From a bacterium SCSIO 12643 (GTDB taxonomy: Bacteria > Bacteroidota > Bacteroidia > Flavobacteriales_G > Salibacteraceae): a stretch of 64,000 bases of DNA. Positions 8,608 through 17,793 of the stretch are shown in pieces (the stretch's first letter is position 1; every line of letters starts with the position of its first letter). Both the position numbers and the translations under genes were made by a program. The DNA is taken from the NCBI GenBank assembly GCA_024398135.1, contig CP073750.1:1240001-1304000 (forward strand). Reading direction: 5' to 3'. The notes beneath the pieces are model-generated. The model searched no databases. It saw nothing but the letters and a program-made list of their open reading frames with translations, and was not told the DNA's origin.

Positions 8608-9421
8608 ATCTTTAGAGCACATCTCATTTGACTCCATTATTACATGCTTTTTTAAAGCATTCGAAAATTACTTTGTTCCTCTACCAAACAACAAAGATCT
8701 GTTTAAAGCCAGATGGGAAAATGCGGGAGTGAATTTTAAATATTCTTACGGAATGTTTGATGGTGATCAACTTATAGCTTTTATTATTCATGCCATAGAT
8801 TATAGAAAAGGACACAAAACCGCATTTAATACCGGGACCGGAGTTTTACCAGGTTACAGAGGACAACGAATCGTTCAAAAGTTATATGATGCCGCCATCC
8901 CAGAGTTAAAAAAACACGATATTACCCGTTGTACTCTTGAGGTCATTACTCAAAATAACAATGCCATTAAAGCGTATAAACGTATCGGTTTTAAAATCAC
9001 GAAAGAATACCATTGTTATAACGGTTCCATCGCTCACATTGAACCGAATTCAAATACTCAAATAAAACAAGTCACTTCATCGGAAATCGATTGGGAATCC
9101 TTACCTCGACAAGAGGTTTATTCCTGGGATCATCAAAAAGAAACCTTGAAAAAATCTGATTTCACTTTGTTTAAAGTTTTTTATGATGACCAATGGGAAT
9201 CATATTTCATTATGGATACCTCAAGAGGCTACATAGCTCAGTTTGACGTTTTGGTTCATTCAAACAATGTGTGGGACAGACTGTTCCAGAGTATTCGCAA
9301 GTTAGCTCATAACATCAAAGTTAATAATGTGGATTCTAAAATTGAAGCAAAAATTGCGACTTTGAAAAGAGTCCATCTACCACATATCATAGATCAGTAT
9401 GAAATGGAACTTTTTATATGA
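8597..9421 (+). CDS. GNAT-family N-acetyltransferase
   Basis: A 274-residue protein whose N-terminal half is a GNAT fold. The acetyl-CoA loop is seen as VLPGYRGQRIVQKLYDAA (motif A, Q/R-x-x-G-x-G/A type), followed by LEVITQNNNAIKAYKRIGFK, the classic motif B in which the residue after NxxAIxxY supports the co-substrate. The C-terminal 120 residues form a second, weaker domain that could be a degenerate GNAT copy. The acceptor is unknown. It overlaps the membrane-protein gene upstream by 11 bases. Confidence 0.88.
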   Translation: MVIKSLEHISFDSIITCFFKAFENYFVPLPNNKDLFKARWENAGVNFKYSYGMFDGDQLIAFIIHAIDYRKGHKTAFNTGTGVLPGYRGQRIVQKLYDAAIPELKKHDITRCTLEVITQNNNAIKAYKRIGFKITKEYHCYNGSIAHIEPNSNTQIKQVTSSEIDWESLPRQEVYSWDHQKETLKKSDFTLFKVFYDDQWESYFIMDTSRGYIAQFDVLVHSNNVWDRLFQSIRKLAHNIKVNNVDSKIEAKIATLKRVHLPHIIDQYEMELFI

Positions 9422-9453
9422 TTAATATTGTTCATCGTTATCATATTTAATCT

Positions 9454-10029
9454 ATGCGTTCTATTTCTGATTTATTAAACGATCCTTCCGATCATACGGC
9501 CTTGCTTTTTGATGCTTTTAAGGAACATATCAAAATTAAAGTCGTTCCTAAAGGTACTATCCTGCAATATCAGGGAGACCAAAGTGGCACAGGTTACTAT
9601 GTCAAAAAGGGACTTCTCAAAAGTTATATTATAGACGAAAAAGGAAAGGAACACATATTTATGTTCGCTCCTGAAAAGTGGATTATTTCAGATATCGAAT
9701 CTCAGATTTTTGATATCCCTTCAGAACTTTTTATTGAGACCCTTGAAGATTCTGAAATCTATGTCCTGAAAAAAGAACTTCTAAATCAATCGTTATTGCC
9801 AGACCATTTGGTAAAAAGTGAAGTCATTCGACTTCTGAAAAGAATTTCTGTTTTGCAAAAAAGAGTCATCATGCTAATGAGTGCTCCTGCAATAAAACGC
9901 TTTGAGCATTTTATGGAAACTTATCCGGATATCATTCATCGGGTTCCTCAAAAAATGATTGCTTCGTATCTGGGCATCACACCAGAAGCTTTAAGCAAAA
10001 TTAAAAGTGATCAATTCAAAAAGCCTTAA
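9454..10029 (+). CDS. Crp/Fnr-family transcriptional regulator
   Basis: A 191-residue protein with a cyclic-nucleotide-binding-like beta-roll at about 20-115 (KGTILQYQGDQSGTGYYVKKG is the expected turn) and a helix-turn-helix at the C-terminus (QKMIASYLGITPEALSKIK). The Arg/Glu phosphate-binding cassette of true cAMP receptors is not evident, so the effector is unknown. There are no Cys clusters, so it is not an Fnr-type Fe-S sensor. A YceI gene follows 77 bases later on the same strand and may be a target. Confidence 0.9.
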   Translation: MRSISDLLNDPSDHTALLFDAFKEHIKIKVVPKGTILQYQGDQSGTGYYVKKGLLKSYIIDEKGKEHIFMFAPEKWIISDIESQIFDIPSELFIETLEDSEIYVLKKELLNQSLLPDHLVKSEVIRLLKRISVLQKRVIMLMSAPAIKRFEHFMETYPDIIHRVPQKMIASYLGITPEALSKIKSDQFKKP

Positions 10030-10106
10030 GTCATTTCTTAATCTACATTAATGCATAGTAGATCTGTCCATCGGAATTTTGCATTATAAATTTAAAATTG
10101 AAACTT

Positions 10107-10631
10107 ATGAGAAAAGAAATCTGGTTATGGGTAATAGGTTTAATGCTATTTCTACCTACTCAAGCACAAAAAATAAATGCAGAAACTTCAAAAGTTACTT
10201 TTGAAATTGGAAACATGGCGTTCAGAGTGGTGGACGGATCGTTTAAAGAAATGAGTGGGCAGATTAATTTTAATGTAGCGAACTTATCTACTTCAACTTT
10301 TAATGTGTGTATCAATCCTGAAACAGTAGATACAGATAACAAAAAACGAGATGAACATCTTAAAAATGAAGACTTCTTTAATACGGCTAAATATCCTACA
10401 ATCTGTTTTGAATCTACAGAAATCAAGAAAGGGGACAATGGTTTTATTGCTATTGGGAAATTAACTATGCATGGAGTCACCAAAGAAGTTCAAATTCCAT
10501 TTACATATAATCAAAATACATTTACAGGAACCTTAAACCTCAACCGTTTGGATTACAATGTAGGCGAAGACACCAGTACATTTATGGTTGCAGATGAAGT
10601 AGCCATTACTATTATTTGTAACGTAAACTAA
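10107..10631 (+). CDS. YceI-family exported protein
   Basis: A 174-residue protein of the YceI-like lipocalin family, which binds isoprenoid-type lipids in the periplasm. The signal peptide is MRKEIWLWVIGLMLFLPTQAQ. Family hallmarks are RDEHLKNEDFFNTAKYP, then GKLTMHGVTKEV and a final strand with YNVGEDTSTFMVADEV. The ATG at 10107 is preferred to a TTG at 10098, because it starts the signal directly. It follows the Crp/Fnr gene and ends in a strong terminator. A second, distinct YceI gene lies at 38786. Confidence 0.92.
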   Translation: MRKEIWLWVIGLMLFLPTQAQKINAETSKVTFEIGNMAFRVVDGSFKEMSGQINFNVANLSTSTFNVCINPETVDTDNKKRDEHLKNEDFFNTAKYPTICFESTEIKKGDNGFIAIGKLTMHGVTKEVQIPFTYNQNTFTGTLNLNRLDYNVGEDTSTFMVADEVAITIICNVN

Positions 10632-10633
10632 CT

Positions 10634-10675
10634 AAATCAGGAGGGAGTTAAAACTATGACTTCCTCCTGATTTTA
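10634..10675 (+). terminator. hairpin terminator after the first YceI gene
   Basis: Fifteen-base arms at 10634-10648 and 10659-10673, with one G-U pair and a 10-base loop, begin 3 bases after the stop and end in TTTT. A clear intrinsic terminator. Confidence 0.8.
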
Positions 10676-10748
10676 ATATTTATCATTTGACCCGTAACTA
10701 TTCGTCATTAAAATCGTCTATTTTGTAATCTAAAATATTCAGGTTTTT

Positions 10749-11654
10749 ATGACTTATTTTTTCAAGTTGCTCAGATCACTTTTATTGATTTCCATCGGAA
10801 TTTCCGCCCCATATTTCGTTATCGCCCAAAGTTTCACATTTGGCGTTTTAAATCAGGAATTAAAATGCTCTCAAGAACCCCAAAACCATATGGAGCCAGG
10901 CACTACGATTCCTGATTCATTAACATTACCCGATTCTGTAACGGTTCCACAAGGTACTCTAGTTTATCTTTCTACTTCCGCTTCAAATCCTAAAAACCAG
11001 ATTTTATATACTATAGATATGGGAACTGAAAAAACGTTGATTTTAGATAGCTCTCAACCCATTCCATATCGGTCTCTAAGTCAAAAAAAAAGCAATCAGA
11101 TTCAAAAAAAGTTAGCCAAAGACATCAATATCATCGGAATCAATTATCCCAATCAACCCTGGGTAGATTTTGTGTGTTTGATCAATAAAAAAGGAGAATA
11201 TCTTCAAAACTCCTCAGTAGCTTACGCTCAGTTTTTTCAACAATATGTTTACCTTGCAAAACGCACCGTATATCTAAAAGAGAGCACCTCGACTAGTATA
11301 ATTTCAACTCAAATTCCGGCTACCCCTTTAAAAAGTCATTGTCAATTTGCTATGGATACGACCACCTCCAAATCTGATTCAATTCCATATATCACCTCAT
11401 TAAAAAAAATCAACCAAAAAAATTGTTCTACGCCAAACTATGAAGGTTTACTATCTGGTCTTAAGAAGCATGAAAACCTAACTGATTCCGAACCTCATCT
11501 ACAGTTCTTAGTCATTGGTGTCATAGATTTAGATCATGACCATATCAATGAACTCATCATTGAAGCACGAGGATATGAAAGTCACCATTATCTGATCTAT
11601 TCATTTGATGAAAAGTGGAATCTGGTATACTCTGGGGGCGGTTGTGGTATTTAA
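10749..11654 (+). CDS. hypothetical exported protein
   Basis: A 301-residue protein with a signal peptide ending near VIAQS (about residue 27). The mature part is rich in Ser, Thr, Gln and Pro, with a segment IPDSLTLPDSVTVPQG. The C-terminal part contains VIGVIDLDHDHINELIIEARG, which resembles FG-GAP/VCBS-type or calcium-binding D-x-D-x-D repeats found in 'integrin alpha-like' exported proteins, followed by a GGGCGI end. No enzyme motif is seen and function is unknown. It sits 31 bases before a GT-C-like gene. Confidence 0.65.
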   Translation: MTYFFKLLRSLLLISIGISAPYFVIAQSFTFGVLNQELKCSQEPQNHMEPGTTIPDSLTLPDSVTVPQGTLVYLSTSASNPKNQILYTIDMGTEKTLILDSSQPIPYRSLSQKKSNQIQKKLAKDINIIGINYPNQPWVDFVCLINKKGEYLQNSSVAYAQFFQQYVYLAKRTVYLKESTSTSIISTQIPATPLKSHCQFAMDTTTSKSDSIPYITSLKKINQKNCSTPNYEGLLSGLKKHENLTDSEPHLQFLVIGVIDLDHDHINELIIEARGYESHHYLIYSFDEKWNLVYSGGGCGI

Positions 11655-11685
11655 TCGATTTAAATACATTTAGATTTTCTATTCC

Positions 11686-13170
11686 ATGCGTTTTTCCAAC
11701 ATCCAGATTGTTATCGTACTTACGGTTCTCGGAACTCTAATTCGATGGATATATGGATTATACTTCGAAGCATGGAATCAGGCTCCTGATCATATCGCAT
11801 GGGAACTTATTCTTCGAGAAGGATCATGGAATTATACGCAACTGATCCATTATCCTCATGAAGGTGGAAGTATTTTGGTTTCCTTAATTAGTCGCTTTAT
11901 TGGCTTCTTTACCTCTTATGATTCTCTTGCTATCTCCGCACTTATCCTCGATAGTATTTCAAGGTTTGTTCAGTTATGGGTGGTATCTAAAGTCTTTTCC
12001 AGAAAAGTGTTTTGGGGCTTTGGAGCTTGGACGCTACTGGCTACGCCTTTCCTATTAATGTGGGGGATGGTCAATTTCGGACTTCACAATACATCCAGTG
12101 TATTCCCATTTATTTTTCTTTATCTACTAGGGCTTCCCCAATCACAAAAAAACCAATGGTTATTGGGAATATTTTTAGGAATTGCTATCTGGTTCTCGTA
12201 TACCAACCTGATTTTGTTACCCATCTATTTGATCTATCAATTCATAACTTCTTCAAAAAAACAATCTGTGATTCATACCATTTTGGCGTTTATGGTTGTT
12301 TTTGGAATACATGTTTTGATCCGTTTAAATTTTGATCCCGGTTTCCATCTTTCTAATTATGGAATGACATCTATCCGTGGTATTGACTTCCTTTCATTTT
12401 CATCAGTCCATATGCAACATCTGTTAGGAACCTGGATCAAAGCTATTCCCCAATTAGCTGTAGGAAATACAACTACACACTTCGCTTTAATTCCAACAGC
12501 TATCATTTGGTTTATCCTGTTCATTTTAAGCCTGAAAGGTATTTATACTTCATTTCAAAATCGCAAATTTTCTAAATCCGTCTATTACGCCTTTCTAACT
12601 ATTCCGGTTTTTCTAATTGCCTATGGTTTAAGTCCATTTTATTATGGGAATATCCAAAATGGAAACTTCACTACTTATCGACATCTCACGTATATCTTTC
12701 CTATTCTATCAATGATGATCATTGTAGGTCTCTCGGAGCTGAAGTATCAAAAAACTTTGATTATGACTTATTTATTTGTGCCTGTTGTTACGGCAGGAAT
12801 ATCGGTCATAAATCCGATAAAGAATTCTCAAAGCCGTACTTCAACCCTAAAATCTGCCGGATGGGTGATTGGTTATAAGTTTGGACATGATCCTTCTAAA
12901 CTCCAAAGCATTATTTCAGATTCGGAGAATTATGATTTACTTCTGGAAGGTACCGGATGGGGTGTATGTACCGCTTTATTTGAAAAACCTACGACTTCCT
13001 CAGAGGAAATGTCTAACAAAATAAATCAGCTACTCAGAATTAATAATCAGTTTAAACCTTCAGAACAAATTATTTTTCTTCAAGGTGTAAAATATGCTTT
13101 TAGTCCAAAGGCAAATCCGCAACTTCCTCAGGAAACACTACATCAAATTTTAGAAAAGACTGCTCCTTAA
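11686..13170 (+). CDS. GT-C-like polytopic membrane protein
   Basis: A 494-residue protein with about 10-12 transmembrane helices and a short soluble C-terminus (about 385-494). The first loop after TM1 contains acidic and aromatic residues (FEAWNQAPDHIAWE), the place where GT-C glycosyltransferases carry their catalytic acid. Architecture suggests a lipid-linked-sugar glycosyltransferase of the dolichyl-phosphate-mannose mannosyltransferase superfamily, but the motif is weaker than in the paralogous pair at 19363-22550. Its stop is 2 bases from the end of the convergent subtilase gene. The substrate is unknown. Confidence 0.6.
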   Translation: MRFSNIQIVIVLTVLGTLIRWIYGLYFEAWNQAPDHIAWELILREGSWNYTQLIHYPHEGGSILVSLISRFIGFFTSYDSLAISALILDSISRFVQLWVVSKVFSRKVFWGFGAWTLLATPFLLMWGMVNFGLHNTSSVFPFIFLYLLGLPQSQKNQWLLGIFLGIAIWFSYTNLILLPIYLIYQFITSSKKQSVIHTILAFMVVFGIHVLIRLNFDPGFHLSNYGMTSIRGIDFLSFSSVHMQHLLGTWIKAIPQLAVGNTTTHFALIPTAIIWFILFILSLKGIYTSFQNRKFSKSVYYAFLTIPVFLIAYGLSPFYYGNIQNGNFTTYRHLTYIFPILSMMIIVGLSELKYQKTLIMTYLFVPVVTAGISVINPIKNSQSRTSTLKSAGWVIGYKFGHDPSKLQSIISDSENYDLLLEGTGWGVCTALFEKPTTSSEEMSNKINQLLRINNQFKPSEQIIFLQGVKYAFSPKANPQLPQETLHQILEKTAP

Positions 13171-13172
13171 GC

Positions 13173-15335
13173 TTACTGCTTGATAAACTTCATCACACCA
13201 AAATCAGAATCAGACTCCAAATGCAACACATAAGTTCCTGCAGGTAATTGCTGTACATCTATCAATTGTGTCGCAGATCCAGTATAAACCAATTGTCCAT
13301 TTATCGAGAATACTTTTACACGATATGGCTGACCGGAAACATCCTGAATATTTAAATAATCCTTAGTGACAGTTGGATATACTTTGACACCTTCAATTAT
13401 TGGTTGATCCTCTACTGATAACAAAATACGTACGGCTTCTTTTACAGCGGCATAAGCATCAACCTTTCCCCATCCCCATTCAGCACTACCTGTTGCAGGA
13501 ATAGCTCCTGTCTTATCATCTTGTCTTGCTTTTGTTTTTAAAATATCTTTAATCTGAGCCGGAGTTAAATACGGATTCGCTTCCAACATTAAAGCAACCA
13601 CACCAGTAGCTGCCGGAGATGACATAGATGTTCCTGAGAACTTGGAGAATTCGTACGTTCTTCCATTAAAAGTTGTTGAAGATGTTGGTGTATATGCTCT
13701 GGTAGTAAATGACGAAATAGACGACTCCACACTAACTCCAGGTGCAGAAATATCCGGTTTGATTCGCTCATCAATTGTTGGGCCTTCACTTGAGAAATTG
13801 GCTAATGCGCCATTTATTACCGTTCCATTTGGAATACGAACTTCACTGGTATGTGCCGCAACGGTAATTACATCTTTTGCGCAAGCCGGTTCCCCGACAG
13901 CATATAATGCATCGCCAACCATACTGTTAGGACCAAATGAGGTAAAAGGCATTCCCCAGTTACCCGCACCATTACTCAATTCAGTCACATTATGATAATG
14001 TACTGTTCCCGTATTGGCATAAGATTTTAGTACTACGCGCAAATTTGAATTGGTATTCTTTACACGCAATGTCATATGAGGTCTTTGATTTTGTGGATGA
14101 GCCGCATCGGTAGCTAAATTGAAAAATATGGTATCCGTTCCGGTAATCAACATCGAATCCAAATACGAAACCGCTGTTGCCGTTTCATATATCGGAGACT
14201 TCACCTTTAACGTGTTACCACTATAAATTTCAATTCCCGAACGAAATTCATGACCACTTTCTCCCCACATGGAAACACTCTGTCCCCACATGCTTGGGTG
14301 CGCATTGTAGTTGTAAAAGTTAATGGTAGTCACCACAGAATCCTGATTAAAATCTTTCTTGATATGGAAATTCACATCACCATTATTTCCTCCGGAAGTC
14401 ACAATCACTACACCATCATTTACAAATCCATCTAATGCCTGACTTAATAAAGACGTTCCATCTAAAGGTCCCAGGTGATACAGTCCCCAACTCATATTGA
14501 TCACTAGTCTTTTGTTTTCTGCATTGGCAAAATCCTTCATCCAACTCACCGCATCAATCACCGATCCGGCATCTAAATGAATGGCAGTAAACAAGTATTC
14601 CGATTCAAAAGCCACTCCTCTTAGACCTATTCCGGCTCCACTTCCACCAGCAATTCCTGCCACATGACTCCCATGAGTTGCGTAATCATAATATGTACAT
14701 GCGGTATCCGATTGTGCCGTCATTAACTCCGTTGCACCTACATACTCGGTACCATAACTCATAGATGACGGTGCCGGACCTGAAGTTTTGAATTGATCCC
14801 AGGAAGCTAAAATTCTGGTTTCCTGTAAAGCAGTATCATAGAACATAGGATGTGTATAATCAAATCCCCAATCCGTTACTCCAATAATCACATTTTTACC
14901 TGTATAAGAATTATCCAGTCCTAAACCCTGATGCACTGAATCTGCTCTTAAATCTAAAACCGCTTTAGCAACTTCCGGTTGGATTCTATTCGCAATCTCT
15001 ATGTAACGAACGCTTTTTAAACTCTGAATTTTATTCAGTTGATCAACAGGCACTTTTAAAGTTACAATATTGTTGATCTGAGTTCCTGGTATAATTCCCT
15101 TCGGTAAATCAGTTGGCGAAAATGATTCTGTCACCATTGCTACCATCGACAAATGATCGGTTCCGTTTATTGAATAAATCGGATATTTTTCATCCAAAAC
15201 GTTCAATTGACGTGACTGAACAGATTTTTGTATTTCACTTAAGATGTGCTGATCTCCACTTGAAATCCCTACTTGTCCATATAACCAACTACTTATACTT
15301 AAAAACAATACCGATGTAAAAAACTTCATACGCAT
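13173..15335 (-). CDS. secreted S8 subtilisin-family protease with T9SS sorting domain
   Basis: A 720-residue exported serine protease. The signal peptide is MRMKFFTSVLFLSISSWLYGQ; this start (15335) is preferred to the far-upstream ATG at 15386, which would add a polar extension before the signal. The catalytic triad is visible: Asp in VTDWGFDYTHP, His in THGSHVAGIAGG, Ser in FSGTSMSSPAATG. A beta-rich insertion (about 330-450) lies between His and Ser. The last 75 residues (VKVYPTVTKDYLNIQ to FGVMKFIKQ) are a type A T9SS C-terminal sorting domain, so the enzyme is exported across the outer membrane and released or anchored. It is convergent with the GT-C-like gene. Confidence 0.94.
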   Translation of the reverse strand: MRMKFFTSVLFLSISSWLYGQVGISSGDQHILSEIQKSVQSRQLNVLDEKYPIYSINGTDHLSMVAMVTESFSPTDLPKGIIPGTQINNIVTLKVPVDQLNKIQSLKSVRYIEIANRIQPEVAKAVLDLRADSVHQGLGLDNSYTGKNVIIGVTDWGFDYTHPMFYDTALQETRILASWDQFKTSGPAPSSMSYGTEYVGATELMTAQSDTACTYYDYATHGSHVAGIAGGSGAGIGLRGVAFESEYLFTAIHLDAGSVIDAVSWMKDFANAENKRLVINMSWGLYHLGPLDGTSLLSQALDGFVNDGVVIVTSGGNNGDVNFHIKKDFNQDSVVTTINFYNYNAHPSMWGQSVSMWGESGHEFRSGIEIYSGNTLKVKSPIYETATAVSYLDSMLITGTDTIFFNLATDAAHPQNQRPHMTLRVKNTNSNLRVVLKSYANTGTVHYHNVTELSNGAGNWGMPFTSFGPNSMVGDALYAVGEPACAKDVITVAAHTSEVRIPNGTVINGALANFSSEGPTIDERIKPDISAPGVSVESSISSFTTRAYTPTSSTTFNGRTYEFSKFSGTSMSSPAATGVVALMLEANPYLTPAQIKDILKTKARQDDKTGAIPATGSAEWGWGKVDAYAAVKEAVRILLSVEDQPIIEGVKVYPTVTKDYLNIQDVSGQPYRVKVFSINGQLVYTGSATQLIDVQQLPAGTYVLHLESDSDFGVMKFIKQ

Positions 15336-15477
15336 AATTTGAAATTGCAATGTACCAAAATTTTCATTTTCACAAATGTCTTCCATCGATCATATGGGAA
15401 TTAAATCTGAGATTCGTTTGTTGTTCTCCTTACTTATCCAAATCGATTTCTACTTTCGCATCCTGTAACAATATTTG

Positions 15478-17175
15478 ATGAATTCTTCCAAGGCACATAC
15501 TGATCCCTGTTTCATTCCTTTCAAACAGGCTTTTAAAGATGAAGATTTACCATCGAAATTCACATTTCCTTTTCAATATCAACCGCATCCAATAGCCCAA
15601 ATGGCTACAAAGGAGCTACAGGAATATCTGGAAACACAAACTTCGTGGACACATCAATTTTGGGAACCATCGGCTGACCAAAACAAAGCTGTTGGCAAAA
15701 TGTTTGGCGTATTGATTGTCAAAAATACTTATGGTCGATTGGGATACCTTACCGCCTTCTCCGGAATATTGGGAAGTCAAACATTAGTCGGGCGATTTGT
15801 TCCTCCGATTTATGATCGTAAAGGTGAGTCAAGTCTTTTTCTAAAAATTGAAAAAGAGATTTCTCAGATCAATCATCAAATTGAACAGCTTCAAAAAGCT
15901 ACAGATTATCTCGATCTCAAACAGTATTTACAAACATTACAAGAAGAATCTCAAAAGGAGATTGCTCAAAATAAACTAGCTGCAAAAGCGGCTAAAAAAG
16001 AACGTGATCACAAAAGGGATCATTTCAAAAACATATTGGATCAGGAAGCATACGAAGAATTATTGAACGCACTTCGTAAGGAAAGTATGGACTTAGATTA
16101 CCAGCATAAAAAAGCTTCTAAATCCTGGAAAATTCAAATTGAGGAGACTTTGGAAAAACTCAAGGAAAAAGAAGATTTCATCCTACAACTTAAAAGCTTA
16201 CGGAAACAAAAATCAACAGAACTACAGGATGTTCTATTTCATGAATATCAGGTATTAGATAGTCGGGGTAATTCACGCAGTGTTCTGGATATTTTTAAAG
16301 ATCAATTGGATAAAAAGCCTCCAGCTGGAACTGGAGATTGCGCAGCTCCTAAACTAATCCAATATGCTTTCCAAAAAGGTTATCAGCCAATTGCTCTGGC
16401 TGAATTTTGGTGGGGTAAATCTCCACAATTGGAAGATCGAAAACATGGGCAATTCTACCCAGCATGTCGAACAAAATGTGAACCTGTATTAAATTATATG
16501 CTTGCTGATGTGGATATGGATCCCAACCCCATAGATGCGATAACAACCCAAAATCTGGATATTCAATTCCTATTTGAGGATGATCATATTGCAGTGATTC
16601 ATAAACCGGCAAATCTACTTTCTGTTCCTGGTAAAAAAATACGGGATTCGGTTTTCACCAGAATGAAAAAAAAGTTTCCAGATGCAACCGGTCCATTATT
16701 AGCTCATCGATTGGATATGTCCACTTCCGGAATCATGGTCATTTCTAAATCTTTGGAAGTCCACCGTGTTTTGCAAAAACAATTTACTGATAGAACCGTT
16801 CAAAAACGGTATGTGGCCCTATTGGCTGGACATCCAAAATATACGTCTGGAATTATTGATCTCCCTTTAAGAGTTGACCTGGACCATAGACCGCATCAAA
16901 TAGTTTGTGATCGCTATGGTAAACCTGCCAGAACCAAATGGTCGGTTATTGAAAAAACAGAACAACATACACGGGTGTATTTTTACCCCATCACCGGTCG
17001 CACACATCAACTAAGGGTTCATGCTTCGCACCCAAGTGGATTAAATTGTCCAATCGTAGGTGATGATTTATATGGAATTCCGGACACACGTCTACATCTT
17101 CATGCAGAATCCATCACCTTTAAACACCCTGTTACTCAGGAGCAAATATCTTTCCAATCTGATCCCGATTTCTAA
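15478..17175 (+). CDS. RluA-family RNA pseudouridine synthase with large N-terminal extension
   Basis: A 565-residue protein. The C-terminal 210 residues are an RluA/RsuA-type pseudouridine synthase: the catalytic Asp lies in LLAHRLDMSTSGIMV, followed by KRYVALLAG and PITGRTHQLRVH. The first 350 residues are not part of the usual enzyme. They comprise a globular segment (about 1-120), a long Lys/Glu coiled coil (about 125-255) and a segment with PPAGTGDCAAPKL and FYPACRTKCEP, whose Cys residues could bind metal or be catalytic. Large RluA proteins with such N-termini are known in other bacteria but their target RNA is unclear. The ATG at 15478 is taken rather than the TTG at 15475. Confidence 0.88.
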   Translation: MNSSKAHTDPCFIPFKQAFKDEDLPSKFTFPFQYQPHPIAQMATKELQEYLETQTSWTHQFWEPSADQNKAVGKMFGVLIVKNTYGRLGYLTAFSGILGSQTLVGRFVPPIYDRKGESSLFLKIEKEISQINHQIEQLQKATDYLDLKQYLQTLQEESQKEIAQNKLAAKAAKKERDHKRDHFKNILDQEAYEELLNALRKESMDLDYQHKKASKSWKIQIEETLEKLKEKEDFILQLKSLRKQKSTELQDVLFHEYQVLDSRGNSRSVLDIFKDQLDKKPPAGTGDCAAPKLIQYAFQKGYQPIALAEFWWGKSPQLEDRKHGQFYPACRTKCEPVLNYMLADVDMDPNPIDAITTQNLDIQFLFEDDHIAVIHKPANLLSVPGKKIRDSVFTRMKKKFPDATGPLLAHRLDMSTSGIMVISKSLEVHRVLQKQFTDRTVQKRYVALLAGHPKYTSGIIDLPLRVDLDHRPHQIVCDRYGKPARTKWSVIEKTEQHTRVYFYPITGRTHQLRVHASHPSGLNCPIVGDDLYGIPDTRLHLHAESITFKHPVTQEQISFQSDPDF

Positions 17176-17238
17176 ATTCTATTCATCAGAAACACATACC
17201 TTTATAACCCAATTGATCAAATCAAAAATCTTGCTATT

Positions 17239-17793
17239 ATGTTAGTCACAGAAGAAGAACTTTATAAACTCAGGTTTCCCGTAGGAGAGTTTAACGCGCC
17301 CGAAACCATCATTTCAGCACAAATCAATCAATGGGTAGATGTTATTGCGGCATTTCCACATCGAGTGAATGAAGCCACAAAACGTCTTAACACCACCGAA
17401 AAGAACTGGAGATATCGCCCGGATGGATGGAGACTCAAGCAAGTCGTTCATCACTGTGCAGATAGTCATATGAATAGCATCATTCGATTCAAACTCACTT
17501 TAACCGAAAAAGCTCCAACCATAAGACCATATATGGAACACCTTTGGGCTGAATTGGTGGATAGTCAGGATGACGATCTATCTCATTCCGTTTCAATTCT
17601 AACCAGTGTACATCATAAATGGGTACAACTACTTTCGAATTTTACTTCGGAGGATTACGCAAAATATTATGTCCACCCGGAATATGGAACCAACTACCGA
17701 CTGGATGAAGCTATCGGCTTATATGCCTGGCATTGTCAACATCATTTTGCGCATATCCAACAAGCGCTTGAATCAGAAGGGAAATACAATTAG
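17239..17793 (+). CDS. DinB/YfiT-like metal-dependent thiol transferase family protein
   Basis: A 184-residue four-helix protein of the DinB/YfiT superfamily. The His ligands are seen in VVHHCADSHMNS (about residue 72) and WHCQHHFAHI near the C-terminus, the conserved metal-binding set. Related proteins are annotated as putative bacillithiol S-transferases or metal hydrolases. Since bacillithiol occurs in some Bacteroidota this is possible, but the true substrate is not shown. It ends 4 bases inside the convergent alpha/beta hydrolase gene. Confidence 0.85.
   Translation: MLVTEEELYKLRFPVGEFNAPETIISAQINQWVDVIAAFPHRVNEATKRLNTTEKNWRYRPDGWRLKQVVHHCADSHMNSIIRFKLTLTEKAPTIRPYMEHLWAELVDSQDDDLSHSVSILTSVHHKWVQLLSNFTSEDYAKYYVHPEYGTNYRLDEAIGLYAWHCQHHFAHIQQALESEGKYN

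Noticed and set aside
13589-14435. Several small reading frames within the subtilase gene
   Set aside because: They are shadows of the protease gene in other frames.
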